Source: Eggerthellaceae bacterium
GTDB taxonomy: Bacteria; Actinomycetota; Coriobacteriia; Coriobacteriales; Eggerthellaceae
Length of the DNA: 64,000 bases
Assembly (NCBI GenBank): GCA_017459925.1
Contig: JAFUCC010000026.1
Span: 1 to 64,000 of the forward strand
Direction of reading: 5' to 3'
Positions within the stretch are counted from its first letter, which is position 1; each line of letters begins with the position of its first letter. Shown piece after piece: positions 55,865-63,015 of the stretch. A model generated the notes under the pieces. That model had not been told where the DNA came from and made no database searches. It saw only the letters and a program-made list of their open reading frames with translations. A program made the position numbers and the translations under genes.

Positions 55865-57514
55865 TTATTCTTTCGTGATGCCGTCAGTTTCGATGACGAA
55901 TTTGACCGATCCCGTCGTGCCGGGCGTGATGCCGCCGAAGTTCGTGTAAGACTTCGCCGCATCGGAAAGCGCGTTCATGCGGTCGAGCAATCCGCCATAA
56001 TCGTTTTGCAGCGTGCTCACAAGCTGAGACACGCCTTGGTCGTTGAGCGTCTGCATGCCCTCCGTGAGCTTCTTGGAACCTTCGGCAGCAGCCTGCATGG
56101 CCTCGGTGAGCTTCGGCACCGCGGCGTTCAACTGCGCGGCACCGTCCTCGAGAGAGCTTGCTCCAGCGGCAAACGCCTTCGCCCCCTTGACGGCTTCCGA
56201 CGCGCCGGAAGCAAGGTCGGCGGCGTTCTTCTTGGCCTCGTCGAGCTTGGCGTTCAGGGCGCCAAGCGATTCGATGGCCGTCCCCAAACCAGCCGACACT
56301 CCGCTGAGGGAGCTGTACATGGCCGTTCCAGCGGTTATCGCCTCGCTGAGCGATTTATAGTCTTCGCCAAGTTCGGTCGAGTGCTTATCGAGGAGCTCCT
56401 GTGCGCCGTCAAACGGGTTGGCGGCGGGAACCGAGGAGTCCAGCGCCGTTTTCGCCTCTTCAAGCTTCGCCTTCAATTCCGCGGTCGAGCCCGCTATAAG
56501 GACAATGCCGTCCTCGAACGCGCTCGCTCCAGAGCTCAGCGCTCCGAGACCTTCGTCGCCTGCCATCTCGTAAAGCCCGCTGCTCAGGGCACCCGCACCC
56601 TCTTGCAGCGCGGCAACGCCCGATTCAAGCTGCTTGGCGTTGCTCGCCATTTCCTCGAGACCTGTCGTCAGCGTGCTCGAGCCGTCTATGAGCTGTCCCA
56701 TGGCTTCGGTAAGGGCGCTTGCATCGTCGAGGTTCGAAATGCCGAGGCTTTCCGTGTCGACATCGGACATCAGCCCAGCCGTGACGATGGTCATGGTCGA
56801 TTTAAGCTCGAAATCGGTTACGTCGGCAGATACGGTGAAATGATCGGGGACATCGGCATCGTTCGCCATCGAACCCAAGCTCTGCTTCAGCCCGGGCATC
56901 GCGTAACCCGCGACAATCGTATCGCTTCCGTCGTTAATCACCTTGCCGTTTTCGACTTCGATGTTCTTGAAATCCTTGCCGTCAAGCATGATCGCCGTAA
57001 TGCATGTGAACGGCGTGTATATGGTTTGGGACACGCCGTTAACCGTCGCGTTCGTAGCCGAATGGTTCTCGAAGTCGTAGCGGATGGTTACATGCCCAGA
57101 TTTCCCCGCAAGCTGATCTGCTGCAATAGCTTGTCCATCGAGCGTGTACGACACGCGAATGCTCACGGGGGCTTCTGCTGATGTGGCGCCCGTATAAGCG
57201 ACATCTTCGCCAGCGGCATTCCAGACAATCGAGCCACCGCTTCCCTGGAATGTCGCGTCGTCCTTGCCCTCGATTGAACTCAGCGAAGAGTAGTCTGAAA
57301 GCTCAGCGGCGCCGTTCGAGTTCTTGAGAACAGTCGAAACCTCTTCGCTCTTCACCGTTCCATCGGCGGTCGTGTATACATACACGGTCTCGTCTTTTTG
57401 CGATGCCACTGGCGCATCGTCGGCCACGGCCATGTTCGGCCCGAGGGCGATGCCGCAAAGCGCAATTGCGGAAAGCGCCAGTCCTGCAGCAGTTCTTTTA
57501 ACACGATTCTTCAC
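55865..57514 (-). CDS. Secreted helical-repeat protein (YhgE/Pip-like region)
   Basis: 549 residues from the GTG at 57514, preceded by GGAGG; an ATG 39 nt earlier lacks a ribosome site. Signal peptide (about 1-32, cleavage near AVADDA), a beta-rich N-terminal part, then from about 250 to 520 a series of helical repeats of the form L-x2-G-x3-L (for example GVAALQEGAGALSSGLYEMA), as in YhgE/Pip-type proteins. No C-terminal TM or sortase motif is seen. It sits between pyrC and pyrK with its own promoter, unrelated to pyrimidine synthesis. Function unknown. Confidence 0.7.
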   Translation of the reverse strand: MKNRVKRTAAGLALSAIALCGIALGPNMAVADDAPVASQKDETVYVYTTADGTVKSEEVSTVLKNSNGAAELSDYSSLSSIEGKDDATFQGSGGSIVWNAAGEDVAYTGATSAEAPVSIRVSYTLDGQAIAADQLAGKSGHVTIRYDFENHSATNATVNGVSQTIYTPFTCITAIMLDGKDFKNIEVENGKVINDGSDTIVAGYAMPGLKQSLGSMANDADVPDHFTVSADVTDFELKSTMTIVTAGLMSDVDTESLGISNLDDASALTEAMGQLIDGSSTLTTGLEEMASNAKQLESGVAALQEGAGALSSGLYEMAGDEGLGALSSGASAFEDGIVLIAGSTAELKAKLEEAKTALDSSVPAANPFDGAQELLDKHSTELGEDYKSLSEAITAGTAMYSSLSGVSAGLGTAIESLGALNAKLDEAKKNAADLASGASEAVKGAKAFAAGASSLEDGAAQLNAAVPKLTEAMQAAAEGSKKLTEGMQTLNDQGVSQLVSTLQNDYGGLLDRMNALSDAAKSYTNFGGITPGTTGSVKFVIETDGITKE

Positions 57515-57543
57515 CGCAAAACCTCCTAGAAGCTTTTGGCTAA

Positions 57544-57572
57544 AGTATCGCATAGTTAACTATTAATGTCAC
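57544..57572 (-). promoter_or_regulatory. Promoter with palindromic operator before the secreted protein
   Basis: GTGACA (57567-57572), 17 bp, GATACT (57544-57549) with TGC before the -10. The spacer holds the 12-nt perfect palindrome ATAGTTAACTAT (57552-57563). The -35 overlaps the pyrC stop codon. Confidence 0.55.
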
Positions 57573-58876
57573 AGGTGAATCGGGTCGGCCGTGAGTTTTC
57601 CATCCTCCATGGTCGCATAACCGCCGACATAGACGTCGGTAGCGCGCCCCGTGAGCTCCCAGCCGATGAAACCGGAATTGTTCGAACGCGATTCGAACCC
57701 GTCAACTGACACAGTCCACTTCAGCTCAGGATCGATTATGGTGAAGTCGGCACGGCACCCCGGCTCAATCGCAACTCGATCGATGCCAAGGATCTTACGC
57801 GGATTCACGCTCATGAGCTCGACCATGCGCTGCCACGTGATCTTGCCCGTGTTCACCAGGTTCCCCACGACAAGGCCGACGCTCGTCTCGATGCCCGTCA
57901 TGCCGAACGGGGCCAGCTCGAACTCGCGCGCTTTCTCGTGGTCGGCATGGGGCGCATGGTCGGTGACGATACAGTCGACCGTGCCGTCGACGACGCCCGC
58001 AATTACCGCTTCCGCATCTTCGGCGGTGCGCAGCGGAGGGTTCACCTTGAAATTCGTGTTGTAATCGTCGCCGATCGATTCCTCGGTCAGGAACATATGA
58101 TGCGGCGTGACTTCGCACGTCACAGGAGCGCCGTCTTCCTTGCCTCGCCGCACAAGATCGAGCCCGTGAGCCGAAGACAGGTGCTGCACATGAATATGGC
58201 AGCCAGTGAGCTTGGAAAGCTCGATATCGCGTGCGATTTGAATTTCCTCGCCAGCGGCAGGCCAGCCTAGCAGGCCCAGGCGCGTCGACACGGCGCCTTC
58301 ATTCATCTGGCCTTTTCCAACGAGGCTTTCATCCTGACAATGGCTGCTTACGGCCTTTCCGAATTGAACGGCGTAATCCATGACGCGCCTCATCATGCCG
58401 GCGTCTTGCACGCCACGGCCATCGTCGGTGAACATAACCGCACCATGAGCGACCATGTCGCCCATCTCGGAAAGCGCTTCGCCCTTCTCGCCGGCCGTGC
58501 ACGCGCCTGACACATGAACGCGGCACTTCCCCACCTCTGCGGCCTTCGTCCGAACGTACTCGACTACCGATCCGGTGTCGATAATCGGGTTCGTGTTCGG
58601 CATGCAGCAGATGTCGGTGAACCCGCCATGAGCGGCTGCACGCGTGCCCGTTTCGATGTCTTCCTTGTACTCTTGGCCGGGATCACGCAGGTGAACGTGC
58701 ATATCGACCAAACCCGGCACGAGCACCTTGCCCGAAAGGTCACGTTCAACGCCCTTTTCTATCGCCAGGTCATGCCCGACTTCAACGATGACGCCATCTC
58801 GTACGAGCACATCGCACACCTCGTCAAGACCGACTTGTGGATCGATCACGCGAGCGTTCTTAAGCAGCAAAGCCAT
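57569..58876 (-). CDS. pyrC: Dihydroorotase
   Basis: 435 residues, class I. Zinc ligands in DMHVHLRDPGQEYKED; GGFTDICCMPNTNP and the C-terminal VTDHAPHADHEK segment are intact. Cyclises carbamoyl-aspartate. The start overlaps the pyrB end by 17 nt. Confidence 0.96.
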   Translation of the reverse strand: MALLLKNARVIDPQVGLDEVCDVLVRDGVIVEVGHDLAIEKGVERDLSGKVLVPGLVDMHVHLRDPGQEYKEDIETGTRAAAHGGFTDICCMPNTNPIIDTGSVVEYVRTKAAEVGKCRVHVSGACTAGEKGEALSEMGDMVAHGAVMFTDDGRGVQDAGMMRRVMDYAVQFGKAVSSHCQDESLVGKGQMNEGAVSTRLGLLGWPAAGEEIQIARDIELSKLTGCHIHVQHLSSAHGLDLVRRGKEDGAPVTCEVTPHHMFLTEESIGDDYNTNFKVNPPLRTAEDAEAVIAGVVDGTVDCIVTDHAPHADHEKAREFELAPFGMTGIETSVGLVVGNLVNTGKITWQRMVELMSVNPRKILGIDRVAIEPGCRADFTIIDPELKWTVSVDGFESRSNNSGFIGWELTGRATDVYVGGYATMEDGKLTADPIHL

Positions 58877-59804
58877 CTTCGCCTCCTCCTAACAGCAGGT
58901 ACAGAGCCGCCATGCGAACGAGCACGCCGGCATACACTTGGTCCAAGATGACCGAACGAGTTGGATGATCGGCCATGAACGCGTCGAGCTCGACGCCGCG
59001 GTTAATGGGCCCGGGGTGACACACGATGGCATCGGGCCGCATCAGCTTGTCGCGACGCTCGTTCAACCCGAACAGCATCGAATACTCGCGCAGGCTCGGG
59101 AACGGCGCGCCTTCGAGCCGCTCCTGTTGGATGCGCAGCATGTACACGACATCGAGTTCGGGTAGCGCCTCGTCGAGGTTGCTCGTAACCGCATCGGCAC
59201 CGAGCGCTTCGGGAACAGGCGGCATGAGCGTCTGGGGCGCGATGAGCGTCACGTGAGCGCCCATCGTTTTCAAAGCCGGCACGAGCGAGCCGCAAACGCG
59301 CGAATGACCGATATCGCCAACGATGCCTACGCGCAAGCCGCGTATGCGGCCTTTCTCCTCGCGAATGGTGTACAGGTCGAGCAGGGCCTGCGTCGGATGC
59401 TGATGCTTGCCGTCGCCCGCATCGATGACCGACACGCCCGATTTCTGCGCCACCTTGTACGGGACGCCGGCGTGCTTGTCGCGCACGACGATCATGTCGA
59501 TCTTGTACGCGCAGAGGGTTTCAACCGTGTCGTCGAGGCTTTCGCCCTTCACGGTCGACGTCGAGCTTCCGCCGAAGTTAAGGGTGTCGCAGCTGAGGCG
59601 CTTTTCGGCGATTTCGAACGAAGAGCGCGTGCGAGTCGACGGCTCGTTGAACATGTTCACGACCGTGAAGCCCTTTAGCACCGGAACCTTCTTGATGCGG
59701 CGCTCGTTGATGGCCTTGAACCGTTCGGCGGTGTCGAGTAGAAGCGTGATATCCTCTTCGCTGTACTCGCGGATGTCGATGAGGTGCTTATGGTCGAACG
59801 CCAT
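58860..59804 (-). CDS. pyrB: Aspartate carbamoyltransferase catalytic subunit
   Basis: 314 residues from the ATG at 59804, with GGAGG 8 nt upstream. EPSTRTRSSFE binds carbamoyl phosphate; HPTQALLDLYT and the PGPINRGVE end are present. No pyrI regulatory subunit, as in Gram-positives; control is through PyrR. Confidence 0.96.
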   Translation of the reverse strand: MAFDHKHLIDIREYSEEDITLLLDTAERFKAINERRIKKVPVLKGFTVVNMFNEPSTRTRSSFEIAEKRLSCDTLNFGGSSTSTVKGESLDDTVETLCAYKIDMIVVRDKHAGVPYKVAQKSGVSVIDAGDGKHQHPTQALLDLYTIREEKGRIRGLRVGIVGDIGHSRVCGSLVPALKTMGAHVTLIAPQTLMPPVPEALGADAVTSNLDEALPELDVVYMLRIQQERLEGAPFPSLREYSMLFGLNERRDKLMRPDAIVCHPGPINRGVELDAFMADHPTRSVILDQVYAGVLVRMAALYLLLGGGEDGFAA

Positions 59805-59805
59805 G

Positions 59806-60402
59806 CTACTCACCTCCCAATGGGGCGCTGCCGGCGCGCTTGCCGGGCTCGACTTCCAGGATCTCGACCTCCGACTTCCCGTCGGTTTCCTCGAGGAACA
59901 GCCTCACGTTCTCGTTGGCCGCAGATGGCACGTTCTTGCCGACGTAATCGGCGCGGATGGGAAGCTGCCTATGGCCGCGGTCGATGAGCACGGCAAGCTG
60001 GACCGTCTCGGGCCGGCCGATGTCCATGAGCGCGTCGAGCGCAGCCCGGATGGTACGGCCCGTGTACAGGACGTCGTCGACGAGGATGACATCGCGCCCG
60101 TCGATGTCGAACATGATGTCGGTTGAGAGCACTTCGGGCGAAAGGTAGCTTGCGAAATCGTCGCGGTAGAAGCTGATGTCGAGACGCCCAAGCGGCACGC
60201 GAACGCCTTCGATCTGCTCGATTCTCTCGACGAGCATCTTCGCCAGCAAATCACCGCGCGTGACGATACCGACAACGGCTAAGTTGCCAGCCCCCTTGTT
60301 CTTCTCCAGGATTTCGTGGGCGATGCGCGTGAGCGACCGCTCGATGCCGTCGCCGTCCATCACGATGGACTTCACGTGTGCCCCATGTGCGTTATCTGCC
60401 AT
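59806..60402 (-). CDS. pyrR: Bifunctional pyr operon regulator/uracil phosphoribosyltransferase PyrR
   Basis: 198 residues. PRPP loop [18 protein letters not shown] and the [15 protein letters not shown] segment. Binds UMP and the pyr leader RNA, and has weak UPRTase activity. First gene of pyrR-pyrB-pyrC; a matching binding hairpin lies about 70 nt upstream. GGAGG precedes the ATG. Confidence 0.95.
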   Translation of the reverse strand: MADNAHGAHVKSIVMDGDGIERSLTRIAHEILEKNKGAGNLAVVGIVTRGDLLAKMLVERIEQIEGVRVPLGRLDISFYRDDFASYLSPEVLSTDIMFDIDGRDVILVDDVLYTGRTIRAALDALMDIGRPETVQLAVLIDRGHRQLPIRADYVGKNVPSAANENVRLFLEETDGKSEVEILEVEPGKRAGSAPLGGE

Positions 60403-60470
60403 ACACCCTCCATTCCGAAGCGCCTTGCGCGCCTCACCTGTGTATGTACAGATAGACCTGCTGCATTTAT

Positions 60471-60498
60471 GGTTCCTTGCCGGTCTCTCTGTACCGTC
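60471..60498 (-). promoter_or_regulatory. PyrR-binding hairpin in the pyr leader
   Basis: The minus-strand RNA reads ACAGAGAGACCGGCAAGG, matching the PyrR loop consensus (CAGAGAGG..., GCAAGG), enclosed by GGT/ACC. No rho-independent terminator is visible between it and the pyrR start, so the mechanism may be translational as described in mycobacteria. Confidence 0.75.
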
Positions 60499-60535
60499 TT
60501 AAAGGACTGGAAGCATGATACCCCATCCGCTCGCG

Positions 60536-60541
60536 TATAAT
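60536..60541 (+). promoter_or_regulatory. -10 box of a probably leaderless RNase gene
   Basis: TATAAT ends 7 nt before the ATG at 60549. Transcription would start at or next to the A of ATG. No -35 match or ribosome site is visible. Confidence 0.5.
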
Positions 60542-60548
60542 CGCTGAC

Positions 60549-61121
60549 ATGAAGAAGATTGCATCCCTCATATCCACACTCGCGCTGGCGATTCTCCTTG
60601 CGTTCTCGCTTTCCGCTTGCATTGGAAATACCGGGGCGCCTTCGTCATCGGGCGCAGCGGCATCTTCGTCGGCAAGCGCGTCTGCATCGTCTTCGTATTC
60701 CACCCCTGCGGCAATCGGCGATGACTCGTATGCGGAAAACCACCTGGTAAGCAAGGCGTATTCCCCACCTGATATCACCGTAACCAAGAACGGCGAATAC
60801 ACCGACAAGGACTCGGTGGCGCTTTACATCCACACCTACGGCACCGTGCCTTCGAACTACGTCTCGAAGACGAAAGCCCGCAATGCCGGATGGGTGAACA
60901 CGAAGGGAAACCTATGGGACGTGCTGCCCGGCAAGAGCATTGGCGGAGGCGGCTTCTACAACGATGACGGCATGATGCCCGACGCGCCAGGTCGCGAATG
61001 GTTCGAATGCGACATCGACTACGACGGCGGTTTCCGAAATGCAAAGCGCATCGTGTATTCGAACGACGGGCTTATTTACTACACCGACGATCACTACAAC
61101 ACGTTCCAGCGACTGTATTAG
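60549..61121 (+). CDS. Barnase-type ribonuclease lipoprotein
   Basis: 190 residues. Lipoprotein signal with lipobox LSAC (Cys24), a Ser/Ala linker, then a barnase domain (about 75-190): ALYIHTYGTVPSNYVSK, KGNLWDVLPGKSIGG and DHYNTFQRLY. Glu153, Arg167 and His182 have exactly the spacing of barnase Glu73, Arg87 and His102; Lys107 and Arg163 match Lys27 and Arg83. Positions equal to Arg59 and Glu60 (guanine loop and barstar contact) are Asp139 and Asp140. Predicted to be a surface-anchored RNase, made safe inside the cell by the barstar gene 42 nt downstream. Confidence 0.92.
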   Translation: MKKIASLISTLALAILLAFSLSACIGNTGAPSSSGAAASSSASASASSSYSTPAAIGDDSYAENHLVSKAYSPPDITVTKNGEYTDKDSVALYIHTYGTVPSNYVSKTKARNAGWVNTKGNLWDVLPGKSIGGGGFYNDDGMMPDAPGREWFECDIDYDGGFRNAKRIVYSNDGLIYYTDDHYNTFQRLY

Positions 61122-61163
61122 CCCAATGGGGATACTCCCCTTTGGGCTACCCGGGAGGATACG

Positions 61164-61451
61164 ATGAACGACATACGCGAAGTTCGCATCATCGGCGCAC
61201 GCTGCACCTCGCAAGAGGATTTGCACGCATTCGTGGCGAAGAAGCTCGGCTTTCCCGATTACTATGGCGCGAACCTCGCCGCCTTGGCCGATTGCCTCTC
61301 AGAAATGGGCGAACCTGCACGCATCACATTCGCCATCGGCGAGCACGACGTGGAACCGGGCATGCAGGCATACCTGCTGCGTTTCGTCCAAGTATGCGCA
61401 AGAGAGGCCCTCGTGAACGAGAACCTCTCTTTGATAATCGAGCACCTATAA
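61164..61451 (+). CDS. Barstar family RNase inhibitor
   Basis: 95 residues. The binding helix reads PDYYGANLAALADCL; Asp43 equals barstar Asp39, the main hot spot, but the Asp35 and Trp38 equivalents are both Ala (39 and 42). Cytoplasmic (no signal), as an immunity protein should be. The ATG follows GGGAGG. With the preceding gene it forms a toxin-immunity pair. Confidence 0.92.
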   Translation: MNDIREVRIIGARCTSQEDLHAFVAKKLGFPDYYGANLAALADCLSEMGEPARITFAIGEHDVEPGMQAYLLRFVQVCAREALVNENLSLIIEHL

Positions 61452-61482
61452 CAAACGCCGCCCCAACCGCCGCTTAGTCGGC

Positions 61483-61588
61483 TGGTTGAACATCACCCCA
61501 GGGAAGATGTTCAAATTGAAAGAACGTTCCTGCGCAAAGATAGGGCCTCAGTAAATTTGAACATCTTCCCTGGGGTGATGTTCAACCA
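61483..61588. repeat. Family A palindromic element, copy 6
   Basis: Perfect 35-nt inverted repeat (61483-61517 against 61554-61588) with a 36-nt spacer whose GCGCAAAGA and GGGCCTCAG parts are shared with copy 5. It fills the convergent gap between barstar and the oxidoreductase operon, so it probably terminates both. Confidence 0.9.
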
Positions 61589-61602
61589 ATCAGGCGATTC
61601 TT

Positions 61603-62136
61603 CTACGCTTCCATTCCCAGCTTCAGCGCCTGCAGGTTCTTCTCGACGAGGGCGGCTTTGCGGGCGGGAACAGCCTTGCGAATGGCGGCTTCGATGGTTT
61701 CAGGCGCGCAGAACGACGTCTCCTTCAGCATCTTGCCGACCAGCACGATATTGGCCAGTCCCTTAAGCTCGGCTTCCTCGGCCATGTTGGTGGCCTCAAG
61801 CGCGAACACCTCGACGTCGGCGCGCTCGGGAAGGCGGTTCACGAGCGACGTGTCGACGAAAATGCGGCCACCAGGCGTGACCTCGTTCTCGAACTTCAGA
61901 AGCGAGGGCTGGTTCATGGCGATGAGGTTGTTCGGATCCATGATGAGCGGGCTGCCGATGGGCTCGTCGGAAAGCGTGACCGAGCAGTTGGCGGTGCCGC
62001 CGCGCATTTCGGGACCGTACGAAGGAAGCCACGAAACCTCGCGGTCATCGATGAGGCCCGCGTAAGCGACGACCTTGCCGGCGAACAGCAGGCCCTGACC
62101 GCCGAATCCTGCGAAAACGATGCGCATCTCTTCCAT
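61603..62136 (-). CDS. 2-oxoacid:acceptor oxidoreductase gamma subunit
   Basis: 177 residues from the ATG at 62136 that overlaps the beta-subunit stop (TAATG). FAGFGGQGLLFAGK start and SYGPEMRGGTANC are diagnostic of the gamma domain. Third subunit of the ferredoxin-dependent complex encoded by the three final genes. A longer upstream frame lies inside the beta gene and is rejected. Confidence 0.93.
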   Translation of the reverse strand: MEEMRIVFAGFGGQGLLFAGKVVAYAGLIDDREVSWLPSYGPEMRGGTANCSVTLSDEPIGSPLIMDPNNLIAMNQPSLLKFENEVTPGGRIFVDTSLVNRLPERADVEVFALEATNMAEEAELKGLANIVLVGKMLKETSFCAPETIEAAIRKAVPARKAALVEKNLQALKLGMEA

Positions 62137-63014
62137 TATTGCGCACCTCCCTGAGCGTTGTTCGCAGCATGAATCTCGTCGAGCTGCGGATTGTCTGCCA
62201 TGGCGATGGGGCATGCGGCAGCGCGTGCTGCTGCAGCCTCGGCAGCCGTCGCGTATCCTTCGGCGACGACGTCCTTGTACACGCCGAGCGGATAGTACGG
62301 GAGCATATTTTCGCGCATCCACGCGAACGCGTCAGTCGGCGTCATGCCCCAGTTCGTCGGACACGTGGAAACGACCTCGACAAGCGAGTAGCCGATGCCG
62401 TCGATCTGGTTCTGGAACGCCTTCTTGATGGCCTTCTTCGCGTTCACGATGTTGCGCTTGTTATCGACCGTCACGCGTTCGAGGTACGCCACGCCGTCGA
62501 GCGACGAGAGCAGCTCGCACACGCGCACCGGATAGCCGGCCGTGGAAACATCGCGGCCATACGGCGAGGTCTGCGTCACCTGGTTCGGCAGCGACGTCGG
62601 GGCCATCTGGCCGCCTGTCATGCCGTAAATGGCGTTGTTGATGAAGATGATGGTGATCTTCTCGCCACGCGTTGCAGCGTGCACCGTCTCGGCCATGCCG
62701 ATGGAAGCCAAGTCGCCGTCGCCCTGGTAGGCGAACACGACGTTGTCCGGATTCACGCGCTTCACGCCCGTGGCGACCGCGGGAGCGCGACCGTGCGCGG
62801 CCTCGATCATGTCGCAGTTGAAGAAGTTGTACATCATGACCGAGCAGCCGACCGGCGAGATGCCGATGGTCTTGCCCTCGATGCCGAGTTCGTCGATGAC
62901 CTCGGCGACGAGGCGGTTCACGATGCCGTGCGTGCAGCCGGGGCAATAGTTCGTGACGACCGGCGCCAGCGAATGCGGGCGCTCGAAGATGAGTTTCTCT
63001 TCAGCTTGGGCCAT
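62136..63014 (-). CDS. 2-oxoacid:acceptor oxidoreductase beta subunit (TPP-binding)
   Basis: 292 residues from the ATG at 63014. CPGCTHG near residue 28, and the TPP/Mg motif GDGDLASIGMAE with NNAIYGMTGGQ. Decarboxylates a 2-oxoacid and transfers electrons to ferredoxin. Kor (2-oxoglutarate) or Vor (branched-chain) type; the substrate cannot be fixed from sequence alone. Confidence 0.92.
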   Translation of the reverse strand: MAQAEEKLIFERPHSLAPVVTNYCPGCTHGIVNRLVAEVIDELGIEGKTIGISPVGCSVMMYNFFNCDMIEAAHGRAPAVATGVKRVNPDNVVFAYQGDGDLASIGMAETVHAATRGEKITIIFINNAIYGMTGGQMAPTSLPNQVTQTSPYGRDVSTAGYPVRVCELLSSLDGVAYLERVTVDNKRNIVNAKKAIKKAFQNQIDGIGYSLVEVVSTCPTNWGMTPTDAFAWMRENMLPYYPLGVYKDVVAEGYATAAEAAAARAAACPIAMADNPQLDEIHAANNAQGGAQ

Positions 63015-63015
63015 G

